Shown piece after piece: positions 48,177 to 60,206 of a stretch of 64,000 nucleotides of DNA. Source of the DNA: Conoideocrella luteorostrata (Eukaryota; Ascomycota; Sordariomycetes; Hypocreales; Clavicipitaceae). A program made the position numbers and the translations under genes. The DNA lies in the NCBI GenBank assembly GCA_032433595.1, contig JASWJB010000121.1, positions 1-64,000 on the forward strand. Reading direction: 5' to 3'. Under the pieces are notes generated by a model. It had not been told where the DNA came from and made no database searches. It saw only the letters and a list, made by a program, of their open reading frames with translations. Within the stretch, counting starts at the first letter, position 1, and every line of letters begins with the position of its first letter.

Positions 48177-48247
48177 TACGGGAGTATACGGAGTAGAGGA
48201 TATACTAGTACAGTACGGAGTACTCGTAGTATACTCCGTACTCCGTA
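48177..48247. repeat. Hairpin-capable cluster of four TACGGAGTA/TACTCCGTA copies
   Basis: Two copies in one orientation (48187, 48214) are followed by two overlapping copies in the other (48232, 48239). The left arm TACGGGAGTATACGGAGTA is nearly complementary to the right arm TACTCCGTACTCCGTA, so the about 70-bp segment could fold as a stem-loop with the 48214 copy in the loop. Confidence 0.8.
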
Positions 48248-50755
48248 ACCAGTTGGTTCCTCTTGCCAGACCTGTTAGCTAGGCTTCACTTGGCTCCCAT
48301 GCCTACTTGCTGCCTTGCTCCTTCCCTGCTCCTTCCCTGACGCTCTCCATCCGACTAGTTATCTGCATCACACGGAGTACACGGAGGAAGGAACCTGATC
48401 TGGATGGAGACCCGACCGTGGCACACCATTTCGGCCTGTCGACTTCCATTTGGCACTCGACTCATTGTCTCCTTTCCTAACTCCCTCCCTGTTGCCCATA
48501 ATCTCTCGTCCAAAATTGTCCAAATTATACCAATGAGCCCAGCACCCGTTCGGGATCCATCCCGACAGTCCCGCGTGCCCCCGTGCTGCCGCGTGTTTTG
48601 TTCGGGGAGACTCCCTTTTCAAACGAGAGCTGCATAATTCATTGCCCGTGCAATAATGTACACTATCCACCCTCAGCATTCCCGGCACCTGGCTGAAGCC
48701 TGATCCTAGGTATTTGCCCGGCCATGCATATATTCTCCAGGATCATTCTGCTTGTGCATCTGCCTTCATTTTGTCGTCAAGTTTGCGCCGCGTCACCTTG
48801 AAATGGTTCGACGAGACCTGGAAGGCGGATGTCCGTAACCCGGTGCCTCAGCGGAGAGGCGGCCATAGAATGAGCGAGCGAGACTAAACTGAAGCAGAGT
48901 GCGTGAAAGAGCGGGAAAATGACGCAGCTCCGCCACGAGGACCTTCGCGGCGGGCTTGCCATCCTCCGCTTTGAGCAGTCCGTCATTTCGAGAGTTGCAC
49001 CGACAGCCCAAAATGGACCGACTGTGGACATCAAAAGCCAACAGCCAACCCTAGGCTATTTACTCCGTACTAACTCGAAACTGAACGAGGGGTTTGCTTG
49101 CTCGATGTGTTGTACTCTAATCTGCAGAACGAACGGTTCTTGCCCCAAAACCCCGAAACCTCAGGTGTGGGCTGGTCGGCACGGAGTACAGTCTCTCCAA
49201 CCATGAACGGAAGATTATGGGGCACGGCCATCCGATGGGAGGGTTGAAGGTGGGGGAAAGCGTCGCATGGCATCTCTTGATGTTGGCCGCTGGTCCGGGG
49301 TGGCCCAACGCCGGTATAAGGCCGACGACTTTGTCGACTTCTTGCCGCTCCACCATATGTTGGCCCCTCCCAAGACCTTGTTAGGCCGTAACACCGCCGA
49401 GCCGGATATCATTTTCCAACATTCTGCAATATTGTTTGAAGATCGACAGGCCACGTGCATGAGCATAAAGCGGGTAGAGTTTGGATACATCCAAGATCCA
49501 AGGCGTCGAGGGTTAACCTGCGGACATGTAGAGCCCCAGAACGGCCGCGTCTCGGCTACGCAGAGTTGATATAAGAAGCCACGAGGCTGGTCGTCTGTCC
49601 ATCTTCGGGGTTTGCTCCGCGAGATTACTTTTCCTGCTGCGGCGCGCTACTATTAGCATAAGACACCCCAACCACTACCAAAGGGAGAGTACTACTCCGT
49701 ACTCTGTACCAACTAGTAGCCAAAGGACTTGCCAGGGCAGGCATCGGATGCGTGGGTCTGTTAAACCCAGAATGCTTCTAGTATGTCCACCAGTCGTCGG
49801 CATGTGGCGTCGTCCCTAGAGTGGCCTAATTAGCTGACAAGGCTCGAGAGACCCAGTGCTTCATCCGCACCACTTACATGGACTCTGCTCTCAGTGTCGG
49901 CCCCAGTTCACCGGGTTTAGTTACCGGCGTTGGGGACGACTTCGTCAGTACCAAGCGACGCGCCTCCACATCGGTCACTTACCATGCCTGTTCCATCTTT
50001 CTCCTTGTGCATGTTCCGGGTGTATGTACCTACAGCATGTATTGTATGTGTGTAGTTGAAATAGCGTGCATTCGATATCAATCCCAGTCTCTTCTGCCCC
50101 TCGTGTCGTTGCGGACTTGCTGCAGTTAGTTACCCATAAGTAAGTGTAGGCTAGAACAGCGGGATAATAACTCATGGATCAAGCGCCAAGACGTTCTCCT
50201 CTTTTGCTCATGCACAGTTCTTTTTCAACCCATTCCATCGTCTGGCTGGAAGCAATCTTTGGCGACTACCCTTAACCTTCCCATCGAAAGAGGCGTGGCC
50301 ACTGTACTTTGTGGATCATCATTGTCGGAGCCGCCCACTGCATTACGATTTGGAAGCTCTGAGCAGCTATAGTTCGACTCCCTTTGCCGCCTCTGTTCAA
50401 TCTCGTATTGGCCAGTTTCGGTAACTGCGAAACGTCGATTACGAAGTCCCTTCGTAGTTTCACGACCAAATCAACGCCGAGACAATTACCTCGAGGCTGG
50501 GTCTAACACATGAGCACATCTTGGACGGGTTCTGGTATTCAGTGATTCCCTGAACATCGGCAGAGAGTCAGCCAACTTATGAGTTATAGACAGTCCCAAA
50601 GCAAGTAAAGACCCCTTACCTCATTGCCATTCAAACCCTTAGGCATTGGTCACCAAATATTCCCGGTGGTCCCTTTTCGCTCGGCAACGTCGGGGAATAT
50701 CTTGAGGACTCTGAACAAAACATCGCGTGATCTAACAACCCAAGAAGAACCAGAC

Positions 50756-53700
50756 ATGCTGTCTAATCCATTACACCGATACTCGCCCTATAATAGCACC
50801 TCCTCTTCGGCCATTCAAAACCGGCTCTCTCAGTCACATCATGGACAACATCCCGGGCACAATAACCAGTTCGACTCATTCAGCCATGATTCGCATTACA
50901 ACATGCAGCATTTTCAACACACTGTTGGTGGCTCTCGTCCAAATAGAGTAGCAGGTCCATTGAGCCGTTCAAGTCATGCCAAACATCGGGTGCAGGCAGG
51001 ACCCTCTGAGAAAGCCTCAGCGATCTCAGGGCCCGTGAGAAGAAGAATCAGTCGGGCATGTGACCAGTGCAATCAGTTGCGGACGAAGTGTGATGGGAAA
51101 ACTCCTTGCGCACATTGCGTTGGTAAGTCAAAACCTCATGGACGCCAATTATTCGCTTGTTGAGTTTCGTTTTTGCTGCTAATCACGAGTCTCTTTTTGT
51201 ATAGAATTCGGTTTGGGTTGCGAGTATATTCGAGAGAAAAAGAAGCGTGGTAAAGCGTCGAGGAAAGAACTCGCTGAAAGAGCTGCTGCTCAAGCTGCTG
51301 TGACTTCCCATCCTGCTGGCGATATATCCGACGAACTAGAATCTGGTAGATCACCGCTTACCGACGACAAGGCCGATGGTCTCCTGGATCATAGTCAAAG
51401 TGACTCTATTTCCAGCAACGGCCTGACAGCTATGCATGAGAACGTAATAAATGAAAATACAGCCATCGACTCGGAGTTCCATCCTGGACAGCCACCTCCG
51501 GCGGCAGGACAATTCGGTGACCTCTCGGCCCAGCCTCATATCCAGCATTCTATTCAAATCGCGTCAGATGGCATAAATGGCGGCAGGCCTATGAGTATTG
51601 GTGGATATGGAAGTCTTTCGACAAGCTATGATCGACAGAGCATGGGCAGTGATGATCTGATGGGGGCCGGTCAGGGGTATGGTCATCCGCATCAAAGCAA
51701 CATACCTGATTATTCAGAAATGACATTTGATATGATGGGCCAAAGCCCAACAGACTTCAATAGCGCGGCTGGTTTTCGAATAAACAACAGCCCCTTCAGT
51801 GGATATCAACTGGCTTCTGCGACATCTCCAGGATGGACTATGCCGATGTCTTCACCATCAGGTCAATTTCAGCCGCAAATACAGTCGACCAGTTTTGGGC
51901 CAAGTGTATTACGATATCCAGTTTTGCAACCACTTTTATCTCATCTGTCGAACTTGGTGCCGATACAGCTCGCCTGCGATTTGATTGATTTCTACTTTGC
52001 ATCGTCTACGTCTGCCGCCATCCATCCAATGTCGCCGTATATTCTCGGGTCTGTGTTTCGACGACAGGCAATTTTGCACCCAACAAAACCTAGAAAATGC
52101 CAACCTGCTTTACTGGCGAGTATGCTCTGGGTGGCTGCTCAAACAAGTGAAGCTTCTCTACTTACAAGTGTACCGTCCGCGCGTGGCAAAATTTGCCAGC
52201 AGTTACTCGAGCTGACAGTTGGACTGTTGAAACCTTTGGTTCACATTTCTTCGTCTCACATCTCTTCCAACATGAACCAAGCAGGAGGAGACGTTTCCCT
52301 TGGTGGTGGTTTGGGCACTGTATTGCCAGGCTCCCTCAGTATCGATGGTGCTCTCACGGGAGAAACTGGCGCTTTGGGGGCTTCTGGTCAACTTGACGAT
52401 CTCGTAACATATATTCACTTGGCAACCGTCATTTCTGCCAGCGAGTACAAAGGAGCCAGCTTGCGATGGTGGAATGTAGCGTGGTCGATGGCTCGAGAGC
52501 TCAAGCTGGGCCGTGAGCTGCCTCAAAGCGAGCCACGACCGAGGCTTGACCAGAGCGAGATGGACACGGACGGTTTGGATGAGCACTATAGGCTTCGAAA
52601 CAATGGCGGATTTGTGACCGAAGAAGAAAAAGAAGAAAGACGGCGAGTCTGGTGGCTCGTGTACAGTGTTGACCGTCATTTGGCTCTTTGTTACAACCGA
52701 CCGTTGTTTTTGCTAGATGTAGAATGCGAGGGGCTTCGACAACCGTTGGACGACGCAGCATGGCAGAGTGGGGACTTTAACTACAGCTCGGCGGACACCT
52801 CTATCTTGATGCGAATTATTTCTGAGACTAAAGAGGTTGGCCAGCATACTTTGAAAGGGCCACAATTCGAATGTCGGGGCTACAGCATGTTTGGCTATTT
52901 CTTACCCCTGATGACGATTCTCGGAGAAATAGTTGATTTACAACACGCACGAAACCATCCCAGATTCGGCTCAACTTTCCAAGCTTCTCAAGAATGCAGC
53001 AACCAGGTATCCGAAATCAGACGGCATCTACAGGTCTACGAAGAGTCTCTAAGAAGATTCGAGTCACGAAACACTTTAAAAAACACCGATGGCAATAACG
53101 AAAAAACAGTATATGGGTTTGAAGGGCATAGTGAACCTCAAAGAGGATTTGAATCGAATAGCAGCCCCTCTGCCCACTCGGTGCACACAACGTCAAGTCG
53201 TATGACGGAGAATGAGGTACAGATTCGAACCGTCCTGGCTTATGGCACTCATGTTATGCATGTTCTTCACATTCTACTTGAAGGAAAGTGGGATCCAGTT
53301 AGTCTCTTGGAAGATGAAGACTTGTGGATTTCATCGTCCGATTTCGTCGCTGCATCTGGTCACGCCGTGGCGGCGGCTGAAGCCATCAACCAAATACTCG
53401 AATATGACCCTGGCCTAGAGTTGATGCCCTTCTTCTTTGGGGTCTATCTTCTCCAGGGTTCGTTTCTGTTGCTATTGATGGCAGACAAGTTGCAAACTGA
53501 GGCTTCGCCAAACGTAGTTCGGGCGTGCGAGACGATTATGCGAGCCCATGAGGCGTGCGTGGTGACACTAAGTACAGAGTACCAGGTATATATTTATTTT
53601 CCCTTTTCTACAATTGATACAGCGTGCTAATTTCTATGGTGTTTTGCAGCGCAAGTTTAGTAAAGTGATGCGAAGTGCCCTGGCTCTGATCCGAGGACGC

Positions 53701-53793
53701 GTCCCGGACGATCTTGGCGAACAACTACAGCGTCGGAGAGAATTACTTGGGCTGTATCGATGGAAGGGCGATGGTACAGGACTGGCATTATGA
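50756..53793 (+). CDS. xlnR: Xylanolytic transcriptional activator XlnR/XYR1
   Basis: Zn2Cys6 activator of xylanase, cellulase and pentose-catabolic genes; about 963 residues, close to the length of Trichoderma XYR1. Exons: 50756-51122, 51205-53585 and 53650-53793, with phases that rebuild [13 protein letters not shown] and [14 protein letters not shown]. The start [12 protein letters not shown] matches the XYR1 N-terminus, which decides the ATG. The zinc cluster ([20 protein letters not shown]...C) is complete and falls across the first intron, a family-typical position. The central domain ([51 protein letters not shown]) and the C-terminal block ([50 protein letters not shown] ending GDGTGLAL) are conserved. 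The Ser/Gly/Met-rich linker after the zinc cluster is variable. There is no sign of decay. Upstream DNA is gene-free for 8.5 kb. Confidence 0.96.
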
Positions 53794-55785
53794 ATATGGA
53801 TTTTTGGTCTTTCTTAAGCAGCGTGAGCGAGTATGATTTTCAAAGTTGCGTGCTTTACGATTCGGAAAAGGGGGATTTTTGGTCTAGCCTAGTTTGAGGC
53901 GCGGTATGATAATGATGACGACGATGATTCTATTTTTATGTCCCCATAACAATACTCACGTACTGATAAACCGAGGGAATTCTTCGTGGTGTTTGGTTTG
54001 CAATTTGTAATTTGTAATGGCTTGGTACGTACGCGAGTAGCTGGAGCAACTAGTGTTTTTGATTTAGACGCGTTCTGCGGCACATGTAGACATCAGCATT
54101 GCTCTGCATTTTCTGTTTTTCAAGGCCAACATATCATTAAAGATCTAGAATCGCTGAAAGTCTTTGAGTCTTTGTTATGCGTCCTTACCAGTGATTTTTG
54201 GTAAAGTGAGAGACAGTCGTTGCATTGGGTGGACCCAGCTCCAGGAGGTTGGAGTGCCAGCAAAGTGAGTTCACTTTTTGTTTCCTTGCTAACCACCAAC
54301 AAATCCGCGGCCGTTCTTCTACAAGGGTTGAGAGAGCTCCCGTTAACCATCCCCTTTTCGGTTTGACAGGTAAACACCCCAGCCAGGTATATTTACCTAT
54401 CCGTTCGTAGCTGCCAGCTGCCAGACCAGACAAACACCGGTACTGGAGGACCTACGGAGTCGACATCAAACTGTACAAAGAATGAAGTGCATGTATATTT
54501 ATAAGCATGAGTAATGTTGAATTATCATATCACTGAAAACCACATTACCCGCTATTTCTAGTATCGAGATGGGACGGAAGACGTGCAGACCTCCGCATTC
54601 TGGACCCTGCTTGGTGCGTGACAGCAGCCACGTCTCTAGTTTTATTCACGAAAATGTGCCTGCAGAACCTTTACCTGCAGCAGAAGCTTTTCTGGAAACC
54701 TAACAAGCAATTAATTCAAGATCATGGCAATGGCCAGATGTCCACGTGAATGAGCGTCACTTAGGGAGTCATCGTCAGGCTGAACGGGTACACGCAATGG
54801 ATACATTCACAACAGAGGCAAGAATAGCTGATTTATAAGAGTCAGAAACTCTTTAGCCATTGTGGTCATGGCTTGTTTACCGAAAATCGATAGCACCAGC
54901 TGTCCTCATGCCCGTTTTTCCCCACTACCCCGGCATCCAGGGGCTTCTCTCTAGCAGTCTAGGCCAATGGGCTTCATCTTGAGCTCACTTTTGTTAATCA
55001 CCGTGAGATCCTGCTCTCGCCAAGAGCTGGCATTGTCTGCAGTCAAGGCCCGAAGTGAATGGCTTCTGATTAGGCATCAACCCAGACCGGGGGGGGAAGT
55101 GTGATGTAGATGTACTAGGGGGGACGGAGGTGGGTTGCCGGGCAGAAAATGACCTGGCTGGATCGAGTGCACAAGTGTCTGGCAGTTGTTGGGATTCAGA
55201 GCTGTCCCATCATAACATCAGACGGTTCTCAACCACTCCGCCTCCTCGTACATAAATACGCACCACTCGCAACACCACTTCATGAATCATTTTCCGCTGA
55301 ATATACCAGCCCATCAACGCATCAAATACAATCTTGCACACACAAAGACTTTTTCAAAGAATCATCTTTGCTCTTGGGCTTTTTCAAGGTATGAATGTTT
55401 CCGTGTTCCTTCTGCTTTCCCGTTTGGTGCTTCGTGCCACGGCTGGGGTAAATCACTCCTGTGGACGAGGGAATCCCAACGCCTGCAATGCATGGTTGGT
55501 GTTTGGTCTTGAGCGTTTAATTTTATACTTCAGAAGCCAAACTTCTGATATTACCGTTGATTATCACCATGTGTTTTTTTCGCCATGATCACACGATGTT
55601 GTTGGCACCTAGCTTGGTTCCACCGGCTGCTAAGCAGGTTGAGCTTGAAGACTGTAAAGAAGAGAGAGAACTAACCGTTTTGAAACATAGTTCAGCATTA
55701 CCGTCTTGTCTTTCTAGGCACGTCTCATTGATATCAATATCTTTGAAATCTCCCAACGCACGGTCCAGTGCTGTTAATTTCAAAG
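53794..55785. other. Intergenic region between xlnR and the bZIP-like gene
   Basis: No supported gene. Only partial matches to the 9-mer occur (CTACGGAGTC near 54455). ORFs are short and without motifs. The last about 500 bases are likely the promoter and leader of the downstream gene; a leader intron is possible because several GT...AG pairs occur around 55390-55740. Confidence 0.45.
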
Positions 55786-56982
55786 ATGTCGAACTTTAAC
55801 GGCATGCCTGATGGTAATGGCCGCGGTGGCATTCTCGACCATCGTAACCCTTCCGGCCATCGGCCAAACTCTGGCGGAAATGGTAATCAAACCATCCATG
55901 TCAATCACCAGCAGGATCCTACTCCTTCCCTTGGTCGTCCCCAGAATGCTCAAGCTCATATGGGAGCCCCGGCTGCTCAGCGTGGCTACTCCATGCCGCA
56001 GCCCATGAACAACCTTGGTGGTGACATGCAGAGCATTTATGGCACCAACATGAACAATGTCACGCCAGATCTGTCCATGTTCCAAAATATGATGACACCA
56101 ATTCCGAACTATAGCTTTCCAATGCAGTACCCGCCCACTCAGGTGCCAGCCAGGCCTGAGGGTCCTAGGTTGGCAGATAGACTGCCTGTGTTCGACGGGG
56201 TAACCTTGGACATGTTGAATATCTTCTTCGGTGTGATCAATAACGACGAGAGGCGTCGTGCTGTTGAAAGAAAGGTCGTTGAGTATTTCCATGACACACT
56301 TGATCACCCCCCCGTTCTCCCAGAGAACACAATTCCTCAGATGGGTCCGAAAGATGTTTTTCCAGACTTCGTCAAATATCCTGATACCTCGCCTACAAAC
56401 AACTTGAGCGCTGCTCGCAGGATGAACGACTCGATCGCCTCGAAGTCCCAGACAGTGGATCGACATCGTAACAACGAGGCGGCAAAGCGTAGCCGTAAAG
56501 TGAAGGCTGAAAATCTCGAAAATGCCAATATCCAGTTGGTTGAAAACACTTTGCACATTGCCTGGCTGCAGGGACAGCTCTGTGCTCTTGGCGGCAGGCC
56601 CGAGGCCTATGACGAGGTTTCCGAGTTGACCAAGGAAAACATCTACAAATTGATCACCTCCAAACGTGAAGTCAATTACGAGAAGCGTAAGAAAGAAAAG
56701 CTTCGCCGAGACGCCAAAAAGAGGAGTGAACAATCCAAGAAGCGTCATCGCCAGAAGAGGGAGCTCAACGAACGCACCGCTCGCGCAACTGCCCTATTGG
56801 CTCTTAATCCTGACGGCGAGGTTAAAGTTCCTACCCTCGATGATCCTCTTCCTTCTGATGCCCCTCAAACTGGTGGAAATGGCGGCAACGGCGCCACTTC
56901 TACTTCTATTCTTGTTGTTCCGGATGCTCCTCCCGTCACCTTTGTTGCGGAAGTGCCTAATTATGACGCTTTTCTTACCTAA
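55786..56982 (+). CDS. bZIP-like protein with atypical zipper register, probably lineage-specific
   Basis: Intronless protein of about 398 residues. The first about 140 residues are rich in Gly, Asn, Pro and Met and look disordered. A bZIP-type basic region, RHRNNEAAKRSRK, matches the N-x2-A-A-x2-[SC]-R signature. It is followed by a heptad of Leu, Leu, Ile and Leu at seven-residue spacing, set 7 rather than the canonical 10 residues after the signature Arg. A second strongly basic helical stretch (YEKRKKEKLRRDAKKRSEQ and onward) follows, and the tail is Gly/Thr/Pro-rich. It is probably a nuclear DNA-binding or chromatin protein, but no characterised family was recognised. Start: ATG 55786, after a purine-rich CAAAG. 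A 322-codon open frame exists on the opposite strand and is judged to be a shadow. Confidence 0.75.
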   Translation: MSNFNGMPDGNGRGGILDHRNPSGHRPNSGGNGNQTIHVNHQQDPTPSLGRPQNAQAHMGAPAAQRGYSMPQPMNNLGGDMQSIYGTNMNNVTPDLSMFQNMMTPIPNYSFPMQYPPTQVPARPEGPRLADRLPVFDGVTLDMLNIFFGVINNDERRRAVERKVVEYFHDTLDHPPVLPENTIPQMGPKDVFPDFVKYPDTSPTNNLSAARRMNDSIASKSQTVDRHRNNEAAKRSRKVKAENLENANIQLVENTLHIAWLQGQLCALGGRPEAYDEVSELTKENIYKLITSKREVNYEKRKKEKLRRDAKKRSEQSKKRHRQKRELNERTARATALLALNPDGEVKVPTLDDPLPSDAPQTGGNGGNGATSTSILVVPDAPPVTFVAEVPNYDAFLT

Positions 56983-57222
56983 GTCGCCATTAGTCGCTGG
57001 ATTTGACACTATGCTCTAAACAGACTTGGTATGTCCCTTTAGAGAGTTGGAGGTATGCGAGGTCGGAAATGTTTTGCATTTGAAAGTTGATTTTGTTTCA
57101 CTCTGCTTTTGAGTTTTTGAAATTTTGAAAATACAAGAAAGAAAAAAAAAAGCCGAAGGATACGACAATGAAGGTACGAGGTCAAGATATGACATGAGGA
57201 TACAAAACGCAAGCATAGGTCG

Positions 57223-57562
57223 AGCATATCAGGAAGCTCCACGTTGCCTTTATGAGATCAATTGAGTTCAGTTTCTTGTTTGTTGCTTTTTTTTTCGAGG
57301 AGGATACACACCACAGATTCGGCTTATCAGGAAGACAAAGGTTCTTTGTATGGAACCAATTTGGTTCAGTTGCTACTCTTGCAGGACGCTTCAGCACAGA
57401 TAGTGCTCATCAGAAAGCTCAGGATTGTTTTTGTATGAAACCAATTTGGTTCAGATGCTGCTCTTTCAGGAGGTTTCAGCACAGGTCAAGGTCAAAGCTC
57501 ATCAGGAAGCTCAGGATGTTTTGGTACGCAACCAGTTTGGTTCGGATTCCACTCTTCAAGAG
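57223..57562 (+). repeat. Degenerate tandem repeat (units about 82-99 bp) downstream of the bZIP-like gene
   Basis: Four diverged units begin near 57223, 57322, 57404 and 57497, each opening with GC(A/T)(C/T)ATCAGGAAG-like sequence. The last three carry ACCA(A/G)TTTGGTTC(A/G)G and then CTCTT. Translated pieces give Asn-Gln-Phe-Gly-Ser followed by Ala/Thr-Leu in different frames, as if an ancestral coding repeat has accumulated frameshifts. Lies 240 bp after the stop codon. Confidence 0.65.
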
Positions 57563-60020
57563 TGCAAACAACACGACGACAACGGTAGTGTAACTTAGAT
57601 AGATAAAAACCCAGTATTTCTTAAAACGGCTAGCTCACGATATGCAAAGTGCGTCAGAATAATGTAGCCTCACCTCTGTCGAGATGATTGATATTCTTCG
57701 AGTCTAGAAATATCAACTCCAGGAAATTTTCTCAGAGCTTCACGCCACACGAGACGGAAACTAATCCTGGGAGGGAGCGAGTGGCACCGGGGGTTCGCAG
57801 GTGTGAAGTAGGAGATCAGCGTGGGTCAACGCTCCTGGCTCACCTTTACTCTATTAGCAAGCTCTGATGCCCTACAGAGCCAGTTTTTCAACTTTAATTA
57901 CAACTCGAATACGACCTCTCAAGTTTTTCTCGGCCTTTGACGGTTAGGCTTTGTTACGTAGCTTTGTTTGTACGACTGCTGTGCCCGAGCCAACGAACCT
58001 CATAGTCGGACCGTGCCTCGCTCGAACCTTGGGCATCTCTCCATTGGCCACACAACACGACACGAAACACGGTCAAATCTTCTTGAGACGACATTCTCTT
58101 TATAAAGATACTGGTCCCTCAAGTGTCAGCGTGTTTGTGAACTCTGGCCAGATGAGGTTTTCAAGCTGGTATGGCTCCTTCCGCTGCGTTGCCTATCTTA
58201 AGTGTGCGTCCTTTTAGCCCAGCAGAAAGCAGCATTTTCTTCTGCGGCATCGCGCTTTAACCCAACACGTTCCAGGCTTCTTGTTCCTTGGCCGGCATTT
58301 TCTTGTCTTACCTAGAGACATCGGGTCGATCCGCGTCTCGTCGAAGCACCCGTCGCGTGAAACCGAATTTCATACCCTCGAAGCCGTATCGACATCTTCG
58401 CAGGGATACATCTCGATATTTTCGACATAATAAGTCACACAAATAACATATAAAATTTATAACAAAGGCAAGGACTGCGTTCGAGAACAAAGGGGGCGAA
58501 GCGGCAGGCTCTGCGTTCCTTAAGTCCTATTGCTGGTATGTACGTATTGTAGGCTACTGACACCTTCTGCTACAGATAGAGACAAGCGTGTTAATTATAG
58601 ACAAAGATCAATACTGCCAGTTGAGGCTCTTCATGTGCGAAGAAGAACATTGTGATGTTTGCATCGACATCGCGGAATCGATAAAGCCGCCACAGAACAA
58701 CTCCGAACACGAACACGATAGTTTTCGACTCCTAGTTCTCGAGGTCCTAGCGGAGGTTTTTCCGCCGGATGTAAGTTCTACGGTACGTTGTTTGTGTTTT
58801 GGTCAAATCTGGAGATGCTGATGTCTCAGCTGTTAAGCTATCTCCACTAGGTATCTGGCCAGTGGTTATGGAATTCTCTGCCCTCTATGATCACCTTCGG
58901 CTGTTTCCCTCACCAATCTTCTCACGATTAATATAGCTACAGTGTCACAGGTTATATTTTGTGTTGACATACAAGCTTGGGGACAGCGCCTCCGGGGCAT
59001 TGATCCTCGTTGTACTAAATCTTATGCCAGCCGACTTCATCGACACCATAGGCGCAGAGAAAGCTTCGGATTAGTTGAGTATTCTGCTTCTTCTAACGAT
59101 GTTGCTACTGCCAATACTGCCGACGAAGGCGTCGTTGCCTGATATTCATGGTGACGATGCTGCTGACGAGGGTTTTCTTACCTGACAATGCTAATGATAA
59201 CGATGTTGCTGCTGACTGTGGCGAGTATCATACATAGCAGAATCTTACCGCCTTTTTTTTCTGTATATTAGTGTTCCTTAGCACCATATCTTCGTGCATA
59301 CATATAAAACATCACGATACATCACGATACATCACATATCACGAATTTCATCGACCAATAGCCGAACGAGTTAACAAGTTAACCCAATCAGAGAGAGGCA
59401 GAAAATTGATCTTCACTTCGTGTCGGCTCATTAAAGATGCAAGACGGGAAGCTATGCTTCTCCCTGCTTGCCCTCGTCTTGCTTAATCGCAAATCTCAGG
59501 AAAATCTCCGCTTCCCCTGATTATAACTATATCCCTGGATGTATTTTGTGCGGCTCACAAGAGTTTTGCCGGCAAACTTCTTCTCTAGCTTGCCTTTGAA
59601 TACAGGAAGACAGCTATTCTCTTTCTTTCTTTATATTAGGTAAGAGCCTTTCTCAATAATCCGCTGGGGCGAGTCTTATGGGCGATGGGAGCAAAACATG
59701 GGCCGGGCAGGTTAGTGTCGACACAAAGCCCTTGGATTCCACCCACTAATTTACCTGAATACACTTAGTCAGCTCAGGCTCCAAAACCCAGTTTACGAAC
59801 ATAGCAGCTACGTGTCAGGCTTCCGCCCCAAGGTTTGCTTGCAACACAGCCGCTATCAAGTTTTTAGGAGTCGTCACGGTCAGATCCCGACCGCCGGAAC
59901 GATCGACAGCCGATTTGAACGACTATATGAACTTTAACAAGCAATATGAGCTTATTCAAGGATCTTAACTACACTAAAAAATGGCCGCCGGCCACGCTAT
60001 TGGTTTATCAACCAAAAACA
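57563..60020. other. Non-coding or decayed region
   Basis: No supported gene. A frame at 58588-58821 lacks an ATG and any motif. Simple sequence includes CATCACGATA units at about 59310-59335. The region has no exact TACTCCGTA copy, unlike intergenic DNA to the left. Confidence 0.45.
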
Positions 60021-60206
60021 CATACCCATAGCGCACGTATACTGGTGTCCGATATACAGCCAACAACGGAACTTCAATTCAAGAGTGGAATCGGGTAAAG
60101 AGCATATTCAACTTCCCGAGACCTTCTAGTTTGCCGACCAAGATTACATCCCTAGCACACGTATGCTGGTGTCTGACATGCAACCAGCAACGCAACTTCA
60201 AGTAAC
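60021..60206. repeat. Direct repeat of about 62 bp, diverged
   Basis: 60021-60083 and 60144-60206 are two copies sharing CGTATACTGGTGTCCGATAT versus CGTATGCTGGTGTCTGACAT and AACTTCAA. Most differences are transitions, as expected for an old duplication or for RIP. Confidence 0.7.

Larger units (their letters stand above)
42278..50755. other. 8.5-kb gene desert between two Zn2Cys6 regulators
   Basis: No supported gene. The ATG ORF at 44111-44545 (144 codons) has no motif and runs against a heptamer repeat; others are shorter or lack an ATG. Exact TACTCCGTA/TACGGAGTA copies lie at 43760, 44298, 48187, 48214, 48232, 48239, 49071 and 49693. The 3' part presumably contains the long promoter of the downstream xlnR-type gene. 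Confidence 0.5.

Noticed and set aside
55780..56748. 322-codon open frame on the minus strand
   Set aside because: It lies entirely opposite the bZIP-like gene, which has the recognisable bZIP signature and a good ATG. The antisense frame shows no family motif and is explained by codon-bias shadowing.
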